From: Portunus trituberculatus
Lineage: Eukaryota > Arthropoda > Malacostraca > Decapoda > Portunidae
DNA: 64,000 nucleotides
Direction: 5' to 3'
NCBI RefSeq assembly: GCF_017591435.1
Contig: NC_059286.1
Span: 8,832,140 to 8,896,139 of the forward strand
A program made the position numbers and the translations under genes. The notes under the pieces are model-generated. The model was not told the origin of the DNA, did not search any database, and worked only from the letters and a program-made list of their open reading frames with translations. The first letter of the stretch is position 1; the number at the start of each line of letters is the position of its first letter. Positions 16,155 to 28,464 of the stretch are shown here, piece after piece.

Positions 16155-16615
16155 AACTTTCTTCAAATGCCCTCAAAAACATGCCAAATGGTCTTAAAAT
16201 ACCATATAAACATGCCAAATGGTCTTAAAATACCATAAAAACATGCCAAATGGTCTTAAAATACCATAAAAACACCAAATAAAAAAAACATAAAACATGC
16301 CAAATGGTCTTAAAATACCATAAAAACATGGTCTTAACATACCATAAAAACATGTCAAATGGTCTTAAATACCATAAAACATGCCAAATGGTCTTAAAAT
16401 ACATAAAAACATGCCAAATGGTCTTAAAATACCATAAAAACATGCCAAATGGTCTTAAAATACCATAAAACATGCCAAATGGTCTTAACATACCCATGCC
16501 AAATGGTCTTAAAAAAATGCCAAATGGTCTTAAAATACATAAAACATGCCAAATGGTCTTAAAATACCATAAAAACATGTCAAATGGTCTTAAAATGTCC
16601 TTATAATTAAAAATG
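16155..16615. repeat. Satellite with a 30-31 bp unit
   Basis: About fifteen units of CATGCCAAATGGTCTTAAAA TACCATAAAAA with small deletions. The minus-strand frame over it (repeats of FLWYFKTIWHV) is a by-product of the unit length. Confidence 0.92.
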
Positions 16616-16619
16616 CCAA

Positions 16620-16845
16620 ACTGCTAATCTATCCTAACTATTCTTCATGGCTCCAGGTGTTGTCTTGTACTCTGGGTGTTGCTGATGGCTGTAGGTGTTG
16701 TAGAAGGCTTGTGTTGTGTTGTCGCTTGTCTTGTCTTGGCTTGGTGGTGCAGTGTTCCAGCAGCAGTGTGTCTTGACTTTCCTGTAATGAGAGGTGCACT
16801 GTTTATATTGAGTCACCTTCACTATTTTGTAAACTGAACTGAACG
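16620..16845. other. Unique island between satellite arrays
   Basis: About 225 bp without similarity to the arrays on either side. A 62-codon minus-strand frame crosses it but has no recognisable motif. Confidence 0.35.
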
Positions 16846-17075
16846 CAACTCAAATGCCGTTAAAACATGTCAAACTTTTTTAACTGACCTCAAAACATGC
16901 AAAACTGTCTTAAAATCCTATCAAAACATATCAAACTGTCTTATAATTTCCTCAAAACCTGGCAAACTATCTTAAAATGCCCTCAAAACATACCAAACTG
17001 TCTTAAAATGTCCTCAAAACATGACAAACTGCCTTAAAATGCCTTCATAACATGCCAAATCTGTCTCAAATTAAA
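16846..17075. repeat. Satellite with a 34 bp unit
   Basis: Units of the type AAAACATGCCAAACTGTCTT AAAATGCCCTC, related to the 30-31 bp unit before it. The same 34 bp unit resumes at 18035. Confidence 0.88.
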
Positions 17076-18032
<957 letters not shown>

Positions 18033-18034
18033 TG

Positions 18035-18500
18035 CACTCAAAATCTGCCAAACTGCCTTAATATGCCCTCAAAACCTGCCAAACTGTCTTAAAATGCCAT
18101 CAAAACATGTCAAACTGTCTTAAAATGGCCTCAAAACCTGCCAAACTGTCTAAAATTGCCCTCAAAACATTCAAACTGTCTTAATATGCCCTGAAAACCT
18201 GCCAAACTGTCTTCAATTCACCTCAAAACCTCTCAAATTGTCTTAATATACCCTGAAAACCAGCCAAACTGTTTCAAATTGCTCTCAAAACCTGCCAAAA
18301 TGTATTAAAATGCCCTCAAAACATGTCAAACTCTCAAAATGCCCTCAAAACATGCCAAACTGTCTCAATATGGCCATAAAACATGTCAAACTGTTTTAAA
18401 ATATCCTCAAACATGCCAAACTGTCTCAAAATATGCTAAACTGTCTTAAACTGCCCACCAAACACATCAAACTGTCTCAAAATACCCTCAACACATGCCA
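18035..18500. repeat. Satellite with a 34 bp unit, running into the gap
   Basis: About thirteen units of CTCAAAACCTGCCAAACTGTCTTAAAATGCC type. The array reaches the Ns, so its true length is unknown. Confidence 0.9.
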
Positions 18501-19000
18501 NNNNNNNNNNNNNNNNNNNNNNNNNNNNNNNNNNNNNNNNNNNNNNNNNNNNNNNNNNNNNNNNNNNNNNNNNNNNNNNNNNNNNNNNNNNNNNNNNNNN
18601 NNNNNNNNNNNNNNNNNNNNNNNNNNNNNNNNNNNNNNNNNNNNNNNNNNNNNNNNNNNNNNNNNNNNNNNNNNNNNNNNNNNNNNNNNNNNNNNNNNNN
18701 NNNNNNNNNNNNNNNNNNNNNNNNNNNNNNNNNNNNNNNNNNNNNNNNNNNNNNNNNNNNNNNNNNNNNNNNNNNNNNNNNNNNNNNNNNNNNNNNNNNN
18801 NNNNNNNNNNNNNNNNNNNNNNNNNNNNNNNNNNNNNNNNNNNNNNNNNNNNNNNNNNNNNNNNNNNNNNNNNNNNNNNNNNNNNNNNNNNNNNNNNNNN
18901 NNNNNNNNNNNNNNNNNNNNNNNNNNNNNNNNNNNNNNNNNNNNNNNNNNNNNNNNNNNNNNNNNNNNNNNNNNNNNNNNNNNNNNNNNNNNNNNNNNNN
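18501..19000. other. Assembly gap of 500 N
   Basis: Exactly 500 unresolved bases. The round number suggests a placeholder of unknown real size, next to a satellite that is hard to assemble. Translated frames across it are meaningless. Confidence 0.98.
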
Positions 19001-19039
19001 ACCACACACGTCACAGACCAGAGAGAGAGAGAGAGAGAG

Positions 19040-19160
19040 AGAGTGTGTTATTCACCACCACGGTCGTCTGCTGGTCACCCAGCCAGCCTTTCCCCTACGG
19101 AAAGAGCTCAGAGCTCGTAGTGACCGATCATCGGGTAGGACTGAGACCACAACACACTCC
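19040..19160 (-). mobile_element. 3' part of a tRNA-Val-like SINE
   Basis: CACCCAGCCAGCCTTTCCCC TACGGAAAGAGCTCAGAGCT to CCGATCATCGGGTAGGACTG matches the body of the SINEs at 34917-35211 and 41707-41973 on the minus strand. The tRNA part is absent. Its 3' end is joined to GTGTG and (GA)n. Confidence 0.75.
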
Positions 19161-19490
19161 ACATACCGGGACAGCGAGGCCACAACCCCTCCAGTTACAT
19201 CCCGTACCTATTTACTGCTGCCTCTACACCTCTACACATTAACACACCACAACACCGGGACAGCGAGACCACAACCCCTCCAGTTACACCCCGTACCTAT
19301 TTACTGCTGCCTCTACACACCCTACACATTAACACACCACAACACACTCCACACACCGGGACAGCGAGGCCACAACTCCTCCAGTTACACCCCGTACCTA
19401 ACTGCTGCCTCAACACACTCCACACACCAGGGCAGCGAGGCCACAACCCCTCCAGTTACACCCCGTACCTATTTACTGCTGTTCTGGACA
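19160..19490. repeat. Tandem expansion of a SINE segment
   Basis: Four copies of the SINE segment CACCGGGACAGCGAGGCCAC, then CCTCCAGTTACACCCCGTAC and CTATTTACTGCTGCCTCTAC, with a period of about 70-95 bp. In the normal SINE this segment occurs once. Confidence 0.85.
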
Positions 19491-19577
19491 TCTTCAGTCA
19501 TGAAGACTGTTGAGAAGAATCTATTTAGGACGTTTGCCATTTCAACTTCATTATCTATTTGGTTTCCGTTTTCTGTT

Positions 19578-19675
19578 ATCATTGGGGTTGGGTTGGGTTG
19601 GGTTAGATGAGGTCAGGCTGAATTAGGTTAGGTTAGATTAATGTTAGGATAAAATTAGGTTAGGCAAGGTAAGGT
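19578..19675. repeat. Degenerate TTAGG-like interstitial repeat
   Basis: GGTTGGGTTGGGTTGGGTTA is followed by scattered TTAGG units such as AATTAGGTTAGGTTAGATTA. TTAGG is the ancestral arthropod telomere repeat. Here it is short and decayed, so it is not an active telomere. Confidence 0.55.
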
Positions 19676-19764
19676 TTCCATGTTAACCACAAAGATAACA
19701 TTGAATACATGGCAACACTGTGTGGCTTGTGTTGATGCAGCAAACTCTGCCCCTCCCCCCCTCA

Positions 19765-19776
<12 letters not shown>

Positions 19777-19824
<48 letters not shown>

Positions 19825-20065
19825 ATAATAATAATAATTAACACACATGAGCATAGAAAGGCGACATTTGAGCGGATGGAGCATAAAAAGAAAAAAAAAA
19901 AAAAAAAAAAAAAAAAGAAAAATAATAATCAACACACATGAGCATAGAAAGGTGACATTTGAGTGGGTGGAGCATAAAGAAAATAAATAAATAAATAATA
20001 ATAATAATTAACACACACAAGCATAGACAGGCAACATTTGAGTGGGTGGAGCATTGGGGTCTGCT
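19777..20065. repeat. Three tandem copies of an A-rich unit of about 100 bp
   Basis: Each copy has TAACACACATGAGCATAGAA, then GGCGACATTTGAGCGGATGG and AGCATAAA, followed by an A run or AATA repeat (19840, 19930, 20010). It behaves like a minisatellite with poly(A) spacers. Confidence 0.85.
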
Positions 20066-20074
20066 ACTGTTAGA

Positions 20075-20400
20075 TACATGGTTGCCTACAATACCACAGC
20101 CCCTGCAATGGCACATAAATCAATAAATGCTGTATTCACTATTTCATATACAGGAATTCATAGCTTTGGTCCAGCCCTCCCACATACTGCCCTACCATGC
20201 CATTGTGAAGGGGGATACCACACCAAGATGAAGACTAAGGTTGTTTACAATACCTCACCAAGAAGGAAGTTGCCTGCAGTACCTGACGAGCCCTCAATAC
20301 CGGAATACCACCAACTACCTCCCAAAGACACCCACACCACACCACCGTCTTGTTTCACCTGTTTCTCCGCCCACACCACAGGATTATACAAAAAGTAAGT
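20075..20400. repeat. Dispersed repeat with TACAATACC motif
   Basis: GGTTGCCTACAATACCACAG, GGTTGTTTACAATACCTCAC and GACGAGCCCTCAATACCGGA recur in the same order at 29870-30105, including the shared CCAAAGACA and ACACCACC end. The two copies are therefore members of one family. Confidence 0.7.
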
Positions 20401-20502
20401 TGGTATGGCGTGGCTGTCTTGGGATTACTTCTACATCTTCCAGACAAAACTACCAGTGTACCGCTGGACTGCTGGCTAGCTTTAGATGCTGAATATAACT
20501 CC

Positions 20503-23500
20503 ATAACATAACATAACATAACATAAATAATAGGATAACAAAGGGCCACCAGGGCCCATCTAGGTTATCCTGTATCAGTCGCACAGCGACCTCGTCATCA
20601 GTACTTAAAGATACACTTACAAGTACACAATTCATTATATACTAATTCTAAATATTTGGCCCATTAACAGGGCTAAGTCCTGCAGTGAATTCCTCTACAA
20701 TCTGTGATCCCCATACATGGGGATCATGTCTTGTTTAATTATAGTAAATTTCTTATAAAAACTATCATGCAGCACTATACATAAATATAAATCTAATAAA
20801 TTTAAGTGCTTATCTAATCTGTTTTTAAACATTGTCAAACTAGTGCTATTTACAACCCTCTCTGGCAATGCATTCCAGAAGTCTACCACCCTATGACGGA
20901 AGAAATATTTTCTTATATCATTCTAACCTGCAGCCTTGCTTTCTAATCTTTCTGCCATGATTTCTAGTCCTACTTTCCTCCTCTAAGGTAAAGAAAGATC
21001 TCATATCTATGTAGTTTGTATCTGAGAACATTTGAAATAACTCTATCATATCCCCTCTTATACATCTCTTCTAAAATGAAAACATGTTTAATTCCTTTAA
21101 TACTCCAGGCGCTTTAACCCCTTCAGTACTGGGATGCATTTTGACCATGAGTTTTTGGTACTATTAGATAATTTTATTTGCATTAGGAAGGGCCTATGGA
21201 GGTCAGAAGATTAATGGCCACAGTCTTCACAATTTCAATCCCCACATGAGTTTCTGAAGCTGTATAAAATTTCAAAATAGTCACCAGAATGAATATGGAA
21301 GCACGTCCTGGTACTGAAGGGGTTAATGCTGGTATCATCCTAGTTGCTCTTCTCTGAACTGCTTCTAACATGTTGATATCCTGCCTATAACGGGGTGACC
21401 AGGCCTGTATGCAATACTCTAAATTGGGCTAACATAGGAATTATATAAGCTACGCACCACTTCCTTACTTTTATAACTAACATTTCTATTTATAAAACCC
21501 AGGATCCTATTTGCCCTATTTTTGCTTCTAAACATTGCTTTGAAAATTTCATAGTCCTGTCTATCACTACTCCTAAATCCTTTCCCTCCTCTACTGCCTC
21601 TAGCCAATATCCCTCCATCTCATAGCTAAAGTTTGTGTTGTCTTTACCTAAATGCATAACCTGACACTTTTTAGAATTAAACTCCATCTGCCACCTGTCT
21701 GCCCATGCTATCAGCCTGTCCAGGTCTCGTTGTATTCTGTAATTGTCCTTTTCACCCTGTACTGCACATGCTATCTTAGTATCATCTGCAAACTTTGATA
21801 CTTTGCTACTAATTCCTATATCTAAATCGTTAAAGTACACCAAGAAAAGAAGAGGTCCTAGCACTGATCCTTGGGGTACCCCACTAACCACTTCCTTCCA
21901 CTCAGACATTGCCCCATTTAATACTACTCTCTGTTTCCTATCAGAAAGCCATTCACTAATCCAATCAACTAACCTACCTCCTATCCCATGTAGTCTCAAT
22001 TTGTACACTAGCCTCCTATGCGGTACCTTATCAAACGCCTTGCTAAAATCTAGATATATAACATCTATGCTATTTCCATCATCTAACTCCTTGGTAATAT
22101 ATTCTAAGATATCGAGCAAATTTGTAAGACAGGACCTCCCTGATCTAAAGCCATGTTGGGTATCTCTAATTAATCTATTCTCATTTAAATGCTCCCAAAT
22201 ACTACCCTTAATGATTTTCTCTAGTATCTTACATACTATACTAGTTAAACTGATCGGTCTATAATTATTCGCATCATCCTTCCTACCTTTTTTAAATATT
22301 GGTGTAACATTAGCTAACTTCCAGTCCTGAGGTATCTCAGCAAACCTAAGTGATCTTTCAAAGATTAACTTAAGTGCTTCAGAAATACTGTCTACACCCT
22401 CCCTAAGTACTCTGGCATGTAGCTCATCAGGACCACTAGCTTTCCTATCGTCTAGTTCAAGAATAAATTTCCTAATAATTCCCGGTTTTATATCAATATT
22501 TTCTAAAGCTCTTAAACTACTCATTACACTGTTTGTAACAGGATTTCCTATTCTTTCCCTAGTAAATACTGAAGAAAATTGTTCATTCAATAATTCTACT
22601 ATGTCTTCATTTTGATCCACTACTACACCATCTTTTCTGAGTGGTCCAATCCTATCCTTATTTCTTTTATCACTGACCTTGTAATAACTATATAATTTTT
22701 TGGGATCTTTACTCCCAGCTCTAGCTAGTTTTATCTCTGCCTGCCTTTTACTTTTTTTTATAACCTTACTCAAATCATCTCCGACCTGTCTGTACCTAAT
22801 CAAATCTACATCTTCCCCACTTTTCTGCAACTCTCTATATGCCCTCTTCTTCTCTCTGATCTGTCTACCTATCTCGTGAGTCCACCATAATGGCTTCCTG
22901 TTTCTCTGCCTTATATCTTTGTAAGGGATACACTGCATCACTTTACTACAACCTTAAAAATATCCCACATCTCCTGTGCAGTTTTATTTCCAAAACTATC
23001 TTTCCAGTTTACCTCTCCTAATAAGTGACATAACCTACCATAATTGCCTTTCTGATAGTTTGGGACTCTAGTCTTATTCACTATTTTATCCCTACTGGAA
23101 TTAATGATAAATCTAATTATATGATAGTCACTGTTTGCTAAAGTCTCTCCTACCTCAACTTCCTTTAAACAATGCTCAATATTTGTTAGTACTATGTCTA
23201 AAACCTTCCTCCCCCTAGTAGGTTTATCTACCATCTGCACTAAATAGTTATCCTGAAAACTTTCCATAAACTTATTTTCACTAGCATCTCCTACCATCCT
23301 CTCCCAGTTTACTGACTTAAGATTAAAATCCCCTAAGATAATTGTCTGACTAGTACACCCCCTATTTATCTCATCTACCATAAGGTTGTCTACATCTGCT
23401 GACTGGTTAGGTGGTCTATAAAAAGCTCCTACTCTAATAACCTTACTTTTGTTTACTCTAACATCCAGCCATAAGGACTCTACTCTGTTATCTACCTTAA

Positions 23501-23575
23501 TATCATTAACCTGACTGGAAATGAAGGATTTTTTACATAAATAACTACTCCTCCACCTATCCTATCCACCTCCAC
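20503..23575 (-). mobile_element. Nearly full-length CR1/L2-like LINE carrying a MITE
   Basis: Minus strand, 5'-truncated. The endonuclease region (about 23560-22938) has GAFYRPPNQSADVD and IILGDFNLKSVNWE. After a frameshift at about 22940 the RT runs to about 21600 with KASGPDELHARVLRE, NYRPISLTSIVCKILEK, IYLDFSKAFDKVPHR, GVPQGSVLGPLLFLVYFNDL and the catalytic SKFADDTKIA. A second frameshift near 21600 leads to the C-terminal part (SSDRQDYEIFKAMFRSKNRA), then EAVQRRATRMIPAL. There the element is split by the MITE at 21114-21326 and resumes with VVDFWNALPERVVNSTS at 20885. The 3' tail is a short (TTATG)n at 20503-20525. It is dead because of the frameshifts. Confidence 0.9.
21114..21326. mobile_element. 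Full TTAA MITE nested in a LINE
   Basis: The reference copy of the family in this window, 213 bp including the TTAA on both sides. The left end is TTAACCCCTTCAGTACTGGG and the right end is TCCTGGTACTGAAGGGGTTA plus A. Removing it with one TTAA rejoins the interrupted LINE, so it inserted after the LINE. TTAA target duplication and CCC-starting ends are typical of the piggyBac superfamily. There is no coding capacity. Confidence 0.9.
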
Positions 23576-23584
23576 CTATCTCCT

Positions 23585-26260
23585 AGTCTGTATTTAGCTT
23601 TGGTGTCAACATATATGCTATGCACTATGTTGATTATTTTTTCACTCAACCCAATCTTTCCTAAGACTCTGACTAGCATTTCTCTATCCACCCTATCGTC
23701 AGCTTTTTCTATATCCAAAAAAACCTAAATACAATTTGCCTCCCTCCTTTCTTTTTTTCTCAATCATTTCATTTACCACAAACAAGTTATCCTCAGCCCT
23801 CTTGTCCACATGGAAACCATTCTTTTACGGTAAGGCCTATAGCGCCTGTAGGCACACTTGAAGAGTGTATGGGAAGCACTGTTCAGCTTCCGCCCATTAG
23901 TGGTGCAGGCAATTTTATTTAAAGTGGTACCCATATTAGGGCCCATATCACCGCCCAAGCTCATCTTGAGTGTAACCACCTAGAACCTGGGTATCATGGT
24001 GATATGTAGGTAACTTTAAACCACTCGACAAATGGCAAAGTGTTTTAAGGCTGTATGTGGTGGGATTCGAACCTACGTGTGGACGTCTGCCCGATCCCAC
24101 GCTCACCACCTTATCCACTATGCCACCGCCTCACCTAACACTCCAGCTCGCTCAATCCATTTACACAATCTCTCATTCAGCACTCCACTAAATACTTTTC
24201 CTGCTGTGTTTAATAATGCAATCGACCTATAGTTCTTCAGTTCATTCTTACTCTTGTGTCCTCCCTTATGCGATCGGCCTGTAATTTTTCAACTCATTCT
24301 TACTCTTGTGTCTGCCCTTATGCAGCAGAGTCACCCTGCACTCATTCCACATTCTTGGCACCCTCTCCTCCTCCCACACCTGGTTAAAAAGCTCAGTCAT
24401 CCTGGCAATCACAACATCACCTCCATTTTTATACAGCTCATTTGGTATTTTGTCCGGCCCTGCTGCCTTCCCATTCCTCTGCCTTTTCACACACTTCTCC
24501 ACCTCCTCCCTGCTGATCCTTTCATCCAGTTCATCTGCATTCCTTCTCTCCAGTGTCACACATCCTTCTCTCGCACCAAACACCTCACCTACACCACCCA
24601 CTTCTTCCTAGAACTGTCTGATTGCCTCTCTCATTCCTTCCTTCTCTGTTACAACTTCACCATTCACCTTCAAACTCTCCACTCCAACACTGTCTGCCAT
24701 ATTCTCACCTCTCAAGAACTTGTACCATTCACGGCCACCTTCCATGCCTTTCTTAAAGATTCAATCACACTCCTTTCACACTTTACTTTGGCCTTCACTA
24801 TCATTCGCTTTGTCACTCTCTGCTGCTTTACATACATTTTCCATGCATTCTGGTACTCATTCTCTGCCTCATCACTTTCATGCCTCTTTTTCCTCAGCCA
24901 CCTACATTGTCTACTCCTTCTCTTTTGCTCCTTTCTAGCCTCTCTGATTTCATCATTCCACCATGGTTTACGTACTTTCTTTCTTCTTCCTACTCTCACA
25001 TACCCTATCTTGCTCTCTGCAGCATTCCGCACATCCTCTACCAGTCTCTCATTTATGTGCTCCACATCATGTACACCTCCGTCATCCCAGCTTCTTGCAC
25101 TCAGGTCCACCTGGAAGTTTTCCCACCCTACATCTTTCAGTCTCCACTTTCTCTTCTTACTCACCACTTTCACTTTTTTCCTACCATGCAACAAGCACTC
25201 CACAACCAGCATATTGTGATCAGACACAATATCCACCATACCATCCTCATCTATCCACGTGTGACACAATTTCACGCATTCTTCCATTCACCAACACATA
25301 TAGTCTATCGCTGACTCCTGCTCCCTTGCACTCCAAGTCACACGTCCCTCAGCCAAAGTTACATTCAGATTCTCTAACTCCATTTCATCCACAAAATCCC
25401 CAAGCATCTCACCATTCCTGTTCACACGTTCTCCCAGAATTCCTACATGTGCATTCATATCACCCATCACCAGCACTCTCTCCCCTCCATGTTCTCTCAC
25501 AACTCTCTTCAATATGTCATACTTCCTCCTGTTCTTCCTCTCAGCTCTTTCACCCATGACAGTCATGTACACCACCACCAGAACCTACTTCTCCATTCTG
25601 CCCCGACCATCTGTGTCTGGGGTCTTCCTCACTATACTGTCACCGATGATATGGACTGGAGCTTTCTTGAACATCATCCTCTTCCTGGGTCGGTTTTCTA
25701 CTCTTCCAACTTCCACTACTTCCTGCTGGTCTTCATTCTTCTTCGTCTGAACTTCTGCTTCCTTTTTCTGGTTTTCCGTCTGGGTAATCTGCTGTTGCAC
25801 GCTTTTCGTTTCCTTATCGTTGTCTTCATTCCTCGATGCTCCTAATGAGGCAACGCCTGCACAGGAACACCAGCAGGTCGAACTGAAGGGCCTTCATGTT
25901 GGCGTCCTTCATCCCTGCACAGGTGGCATGGAACCAGACCATGCATCTCTCGCATGCCATAGCCTTCTGTCTGCTGGCCACACTCTACTCACAGGTTTCG
26001 CAGGCACTCAAAACCATCTTCGCACAGGAAGCAGCACCCTCAGATCAAGCAAAAGACCGGAAAAAAACACTCACAATACACAGAGCAGCGGAACCTGTGT
26101 TTACCTCTTCGCGCTCAGGGTCTTGATCTTGATCTTGATGCTACAGGTGACGCAGAATTTCTTCTGCGTCAGGGCTTTGTATCGGCAGCGCCTGCAGGGA
26201 AAATAAGAAAAAAAAAAAAAAAAAAAAGAAACACAAACAACAAAGAGGGCAATCACCATC
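23585..26260 (-). mobile_element. LINE copy A: ORF1 with PHD finger, endonuclease, part of RT
   Basis: Minus strand. From the 5' side: an ORF1-like stretch (26030-25830) with C-x2-C (ACETCE), C-x2-C (ACERCM), H-x2-C (FHATC) and C-x2-C (LCRRC), the C4HC3 pattern of a PHD finger, with one in-frame stop. Then comes a segment with APVHIIGDSIVRK (about 25660), like the SGNH/esterase-type domain of CR1 ORF1. The endonuclease follows (VLVMGDMNAHVGILGE at 25470, then IVSDHNMLVVE at 25225), then RPWW-type linker and RT up to about 23585. A SINE interrupts the RT at 23824-24133, and about 60 bp is duplicated at 24225-24320. The 3' half is missing. Confidence 0.82.
23824..24133 (-). mobile_element. tRNA-derived SINE with A and B boxes
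   Basis: Minus strand. Starts GGCGGTGGCATAGTGGATAA (A box) and carries GGTTCGAATCC (B box) about 50 bp later, so the tRNA-like head is complete. The body has GTCGAGTGGTTTAAAGTTAC and GGGCGGAAGCTGAACAGTGC and ends CTATAGGCCTTACCGTAAAA. It interrupts LINE copy A between sequences that are contiguous in copy B. I do not recognise a clear target duplication. Confidence 0.85.
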
Positions 26261-26269
26261 TTTCACACC

Positions 26270-28460
26270 ATTAGTTCCTGCATCTAGCACGCCACATTCT
26301 CTCCAGGAACTCTTTTACAGCCTAAATCATCCTTTCATTCGTCTCCCCACAGAGTCCCAGCGGCACCACCATCCATTCCCTTCCTGTCATCTTCACTCTG
26401 TCATGCCCCAGCTCCCTCAGCACCACTTGCATCATGTCATACCTGTCTCTGGCATACTTCACACACTACAGCACCACATGCTCCACCGTCTCATCCTCTC
26501 CCACGTCACACATCCATGCACTGTGCCCTAGCTCGGAAGAGAAGGTCCCCACCCAGGCTTCCATCATACCACTTTTCATACATTGGGGCCTCTTTCTCTC
26601 TATACCATTCCAAGGTACTCTTTTGCTCAATCCTATTCTTCCAGTCACTCAGTTCCACACCTTTCACTACTCTGTCTATCTCACTCCTCCACTTCCTTAC
26701 ACCCCATTCTCTACCATCTCCATTTCTAACTATCATACTCCAGTCCTTCTCTAAGTGCCTTCCTTCTACCTGCTGAAAAGCCCAACTAGCTATTAGACCA
26801 CTCTTCACCACCATCCTGACACACTTTTCCCCCCCACTTGCTACTCCTGACATTCCATAGAAACACTTTTCTCACTATTCTAGCATCATTCATTCACTCA
26901 AACCTAGCCTTATACCGTAGGGTCGCTTTTACATACCTCTCTCTAAAAGTGCTCCAACCCATGCCTCCCTAAGGGCCTCTACTACTGCATATCTAGGTGC
27001 ATTAAGTGCCATTCTTGCAACTCTATTCTGCCCTATTTCTAATTTTTCTAGTTCACTTTCATTCCATGCAATCACATCCATACAATACATGATGCTCGGA
27101 ACAGCCACGCTCTTCCAAACTTCTCGCAGCACGTCATATTTACTCGCTCTCATCCTTGCTGCACTTCCTAGCCGACCTACCCACTGACTCACCATGCTTA
27201 TCTTCTCATTCTTTGTCTTCACGCAGTCAACCGGACTCATCCACATCCCCAGGTACTTGTATTCATCTGTCTGTTGCATCTCATTCTCACCTAGTCTCCA
27301 CACTGAGTTCCTCTCATCCTCTGACCCATTCACAACCATTACCTTGCTCTTTTCACTGCTAAACCTCATTCCAAAGTCTCTTCCATACCCATCTACAACA
27401 TCAAGCAAACTCTGAAGCTCTTCTGCCGACTCACTTATAAGAACATCATCTGCATACAAGAGCACACATATCTTATCATTCCACATTTACACCTGCATTC
27501 ATTCTCCTCAATCTAGCAGCCAGTTCCTCTGTATATAAGCTAAAGAGGGTTGGTGATAATATGCAACCCTGCCTAACTCCTCTTTCACTCTTCACCCAGT
27601 CTGTCTTTACATCTCCTAGTTTATACTTAGCTCTTGTATCCACATACATACTTCGCACTATGTTAACTATCTTTGCACTTAACCCAATCTTTTCTAGCAC
27701 TATACCTAGCATTTCTCTGTTCACCCTATCATATGCTTTCTCTATGTCTAGAAAACCTAAGTATAACTTGCTACCATCTTTCTTCTTTCTTTCAATCAAT
27801 TAATTCACCACAAACATATTGTCTTCAGCTCTCCTGTTCACACGGAACCCATTCTGCTCTTCACCTAACACTCCATCCCTCTCAATCCATTTACACAATC
27901 TTTCATTCAAAACTGCACTGAACACTTTTCCTACTGTGTTAACTAACGCAATCGGCCTGTAGTTTTTCAACTCATTCTTACCCTTGTACCCTCCCTTATG
28001 CAGCAAGGTCACCCTGCATTCATTCCACATTCTCGGCACTCTCCTCCTCCCACACCTGGTTAAACAACTCAGTCATCCTATCAATCACAACCTCTCCTCC
28101 ATTTTTGGACAATTCATAAGGTATCTCATCCGGCCCTGCTGCCTTCCCATTCTTCTGCTTCTTCACACATTTCTCCACCTCCTCCCTGCTGATCCTTTCA
28201 TTCAACTCGTCTGCATCCTTTCTCTCCAGTGTCACACACCCTTCACCCACATCAAAGACCTCACCTACACCTCCAATCTCTTCCCAAAACTCTTTTATTG
28301 TCCTTCTCATTTCTTCTTTATCAGTCACCACTGCCCCATTCACCTTCAGGCTCTTCACATTCTCACTGTCAGGCATACCCTCACCCCTCAGGAATCTGTA
28401 CCATTCACGACCATCTTCCATACCTTTCTCTCTAAGGGACTGAATCACACTTTTCTGACA
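26270..28460 (-). mobile_element. LINE copy B: reverse transcriptase to C-terminus
   Basis: Minus strand, same family as copy A. RT motifs in order are NGKAAGPDEIPYELSKNGG (28150), NELKNYRPIALVNTVGK (27970), GFLDIEKAYDRVNREML (27740), SERGVRQGCILSPTLFSLY (27580) and the catalytic CVLLYADDVLIS (27460). The part after the RT has SVAVPSIMYCMDVIAWNE (27080) and a C-terminal zinc-knuckle region ending CDVGEDETVEHVVL (26490). Several frameshifts and stops break it (near 28040, 27800, 27480, 26930 and 26500). Confidence 0.85.
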
Positions 28461-28464
28461 TTCA

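Noticed and set aside
16225..16578. CRISPR-like array of 30 bp units
   Set aside because: Direct units without unique spacers; it is a eukaryotic satellite.
18433..19610. Open frames of 173 to 371 codons
   Set aside because: Most of their length is the 500 N gap.
24254..25559. Several long plus-strand open frames opposite the LINE copies
   Set aside because: They are antisense shadows of the minus-strand LINE frames, rich in Ser, Leu and His as expected for that.
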